64,000 nucleotides of DNA from Eubacterium ventriosum (lineage in GTDB: Bacteria; Bacillota; Clostridia; Lachnospirales; Lachnospiraceae), in the NCBI RefSeq assembly GCF_025150745.1, contig NZ_CP102282.1, forward strand, positions 2,305,501 to 2,369,500, read 5' to 3'. The notes under the pieces were generated by a model, which saw only the letters and a program-made list of their open reading frames with translations, was not told the origin of the DNA and did no database searches. Position numbers and translations under genes: made by a program. Position 1 is the first letter of the stretch, and the number at the start of each line of letters is the position of its first letter. Shown here piece after piece: positions 62,297 through 64,000 of the stretch.

Positions 62297-64000
62297 ATGA
62301 ATAGATTTACTGATCGTCAGAAAAAAATAATTAAGGAAATACATAATTCCAATACTTTCATTACAGGTAAATCTCTAAGTCTGATTCTTAATGTTTCACT
62401 TAGAACTATTCAATCTGAAGTTTCTGCCATTAACAAAGTACTGCATTTAATACTTTCTACTAACAGAGGCTATAAGATTGATGATAATCTGTATAAAACA
62501 ATGGATTTTACCGCCATTGAAAAAGAGCAGAATTTAGAACATATTATTGTCAAAAAAGTATTTTTCCATAATCCTCATTATAACATTGATGATTTGGCAG
62601 AGGTTCTTTACATAAGTACCACAACTTTAGAAAAATACTTTAAAAAGATTAATGATACTCTTTCTGATTTTGATTTAAAAATAGTCAGAACTAATAATAC
62701 TGTTTTTGTTTCAGGAAATGAATTAAATAAGCGAAAATATTTAAACAAAATTATTTTTGATGAAATCAATCCTGCCTTTAACAGTATTGATAATTTGAAT
62801 AATTATTTTGAAGGAATTGACGTTGACAAAATTAAAATTATTATTCTTAATTCAATCAATAAGTATCACTATTACGTCGACAATGCTTACTACAACAACA
62901 TAATTGTAAACATAACTATTGCTCTTTACCGTATGCGTACCGACCACTATGTTTCAGAACCTTTAAGAAATATTAGTGATAAGGCTGAAACTGTAGAATC
63001 AAAAATTGCTACAGAAATATGCACTCAGTACTCAGCCCATTGCAATATTGATCCTTCTGAAGATGATATTTTTTATATTTCATCACTTCTTGAAGGCATA
63101 ATCAAACCTATAAGCAATGATGCACAATCTGTTTCACAGGATATTTTGACATCTGATTTTATTGAAGAAATCCGTGAAATTTTGTTAAATGTATTTTCTT
63201 CTTATATGTTGGAAATTAACTTTGATGAATATCTTTATAGTTTTGCCCTACATATACATGGTTTAATTAAGAGAGCAAACAGTATACAGTCTTCAGGCAA
63301 TGACTTTTTAAATAACATAAAAAAGAATTGTCCTTTTATATATGATGTTTCTGTTAGCATTGCTCAGAAATTAAATAAAAAATATAATATTAGCATTGCT
63401 GACTCTGAGATTGGATATATTAGCATACACATAGGTTACTTAATTGAATCTTCCAACAGTGATTCAGATAAAGTTTCCGTACTGCTTTTATGTCATGATT
63501 ACCATCATATTAATTCGAATATTGAAAAGAAATTATTAGACAATTATCAGAATTTTATTACTTTAAAATTATTTACAACTGATAATCGTTCTGCTTTGAT
63601 TAATGCTTATTCAGATTTAATTGTAACAACAAAACCGTTAAACCTCATCGGCAAAGAAGTTATTGTTGTTTCTCCATTTTTTACAATGATGGACCAAATA
63701 AATGTTGATAATGCCATTCACAAATGTTTGGAAAATAAGCAAAAAATTAAACGCAACAATATTTTGTCCTCTTTTTTCGATGAAAAACTTTTCTTCAAGT
63801 CTAATGATTTTGGAAATAAAGAAGATGTTATTAGATTTTTAGGACAAAATGTTATTGATTATGGATTGTGTGAAGAAGGTTTTGTTGAATCTGTTTTAGA
63901 ACGTGAGCAACTTTCATCAACTTGCTTTTTTGATACTTTTGCAATTCCACATGCCCTTGACATGAATGCTACCCATACAATGATTTGCGTTCTCACAAGT
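62297..64000 (+). CDS. PRD-domain PTS-controlled transcriptional activator, LicR/CelR type (3' end outside window)
   Basis: 568 residues visible, frame open to the window end. Starts MNRFTDRQKKIIKEIHNSNT behind AAGGAGAT. Two N-terminal HTH parts (GKSLSLILNVSLRTIQSEVS; LAEVLYISTTTLEKYFKKIN), two PRD domains (about 180-390; DEYLYSFALHIHGLIKRANS, GYISIHIGYLIESS), a GatB-like EIIB part (about 395-480; VSVLLLCHDYHH) and the start of an EIIA-Fru part with the His in TFAIPHALDMNA. Normal length is about 640. It probably activates the divergent PTS operon when its PRDs are phosphorylated by HPr. Confidence 0.9.
   Translation, partial: MNRFTDRQKKIIKEIHNSNTFITGKSLSLILNVSLRTIQSEVSAINKVLHLILSTNRGYKIDDNLYKTMDFTAIEKEQNLEHIIVKKVFFHNPHYNIDDLAEVLYISTTTLEKYFKKINDTLSDFDLKIVRTNNTVFVSGNELNKRKYLNKIIFDEINPAFNSIDNLNNYFEGIDVDKIKIIILNSINKYHYYVDNAYYNNIIVNITIALYRMRTDHYVSEPLRNISDKAETVESKIATEICTQYSAHCNIDPSEDDIFYISSLLEGIIKPISNDAQSVSQDILTSDFIEEIREILLNVFSSYMLEINFDEYLYSFALHIHGLIKRANSIQSSGNDFLNNIKKNCPFIYDVSVSIAQKLNKKYNISIADSEIGYISIHIGYLIESSNSDSDKVSVLLLCHDYHHINSNIEKKLLDNYQNFITLKLFTTDNRSALINAYSDLIVTTKPLNLIGKEVIVVSPFFTMMDQINVDNAIHKCLENKQKIKRNNILSSFFDEKLFFKSNDFGNKEDVIRFLGQNVIDYGLCEEGFVESVLEREQLSSTCFFDTFAIPHALDMNATHTMICVLTS

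Overview
The window is AT-rich DNA from a Gram-positive anaerobe, most likely a Lachnospiraceae member (class Clostridia). This is inferred from the low G+C, strong AGGAGG-type ribosome binding sites, a FabK/FabT-type fatty-acid cluster with fused accD-accA, an F-type ATPase operon, and secreted proteins with Lys/Thr-rich linkers and FnIII-like C-termini. No rRNA, tRNA or CRISPR array was seen. Nearly all genes lie on the minus strand.

Layout. 0-5 kb: a partial unrecognised gene behind a hairpin that pairs with its Shine-Dalgarno (SD) sequence, an XRE regulator, a secreted InlB-repeat protein, an XRE-LuxR chimeric regulator with a palindrome on its own promoter, and a low-complexity membrane protein. 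5.4-6.8 kb: an IS30-family element. 7-8.6 kb: two small genes and a composite array of 72-bp and 74-bp hairpin repeats. 8.7-12.4 kb: two Na+/amino-acid (AGCS) symporters, the first behind a glycine riboswitch, with a histidine-kinase fragment between them. 12.6-15.9 kb: DUF2007-like and NUDIX proteins, a MATE exporter and a FabT-like MarR regulator. 16-27 kb: type II fatty-acid synthesis in the order fabH-acpP-fabK-fabD-fabG-fabF-accB-fabZ-accC-accDA-fabK2, driven by a promoter with a FabT-like box on its -10. 27.3-33.5 kb: atpBEFHAGDC. 34-36.8 kb: an orphan GHKL kinase and a GGDEF-REC protein that has lost most of an HD domain. 36.9-43.1 kb: a GlcNAc operon (licT-EIIA-EIICB-transglutaminase-like-nagB-nagA) behind a RAT/terminator antitermination switch. 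43.2-52.4 kb: surface and secreted functions (GH16 glucanase, lipoprotein, SGNH/MBOAT O-acetylation pair, transglutaminase, Ig-like/FnIII protein) and an SDR. 52.8-56.5 kb: a heterodimeric ABC exporter. 56.8-57.4 kb: a second, inverted copy of the composite hairpin array. 57.6-64 kb: thrH and a cellobiose-type PTS operon (IIA-GH1-IIC-IIB-HPr) divergent from its LicR-like activator, with a perfect 16-bp palindrome between the two promoters.

The most unusual signal is the pair of composite hairpin arrays at 7965-8588 and 56814-57398. Each has a block of exact 72-bp units (36-nt hairpin plus 36-nt spacer) beside a block of 74-bp units (37-nt hairpin plus 37-nt spacer). The two copies are diverged in sequence, in opposite orientation, and have no length change in any full unit. 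A second repeat family, palindromes sharing a GCAAACACGTT core, occurs at three places, one of them inside the fatty-acid operon. Enzyme assignments rest on motifs read by eye; no database search was possible.
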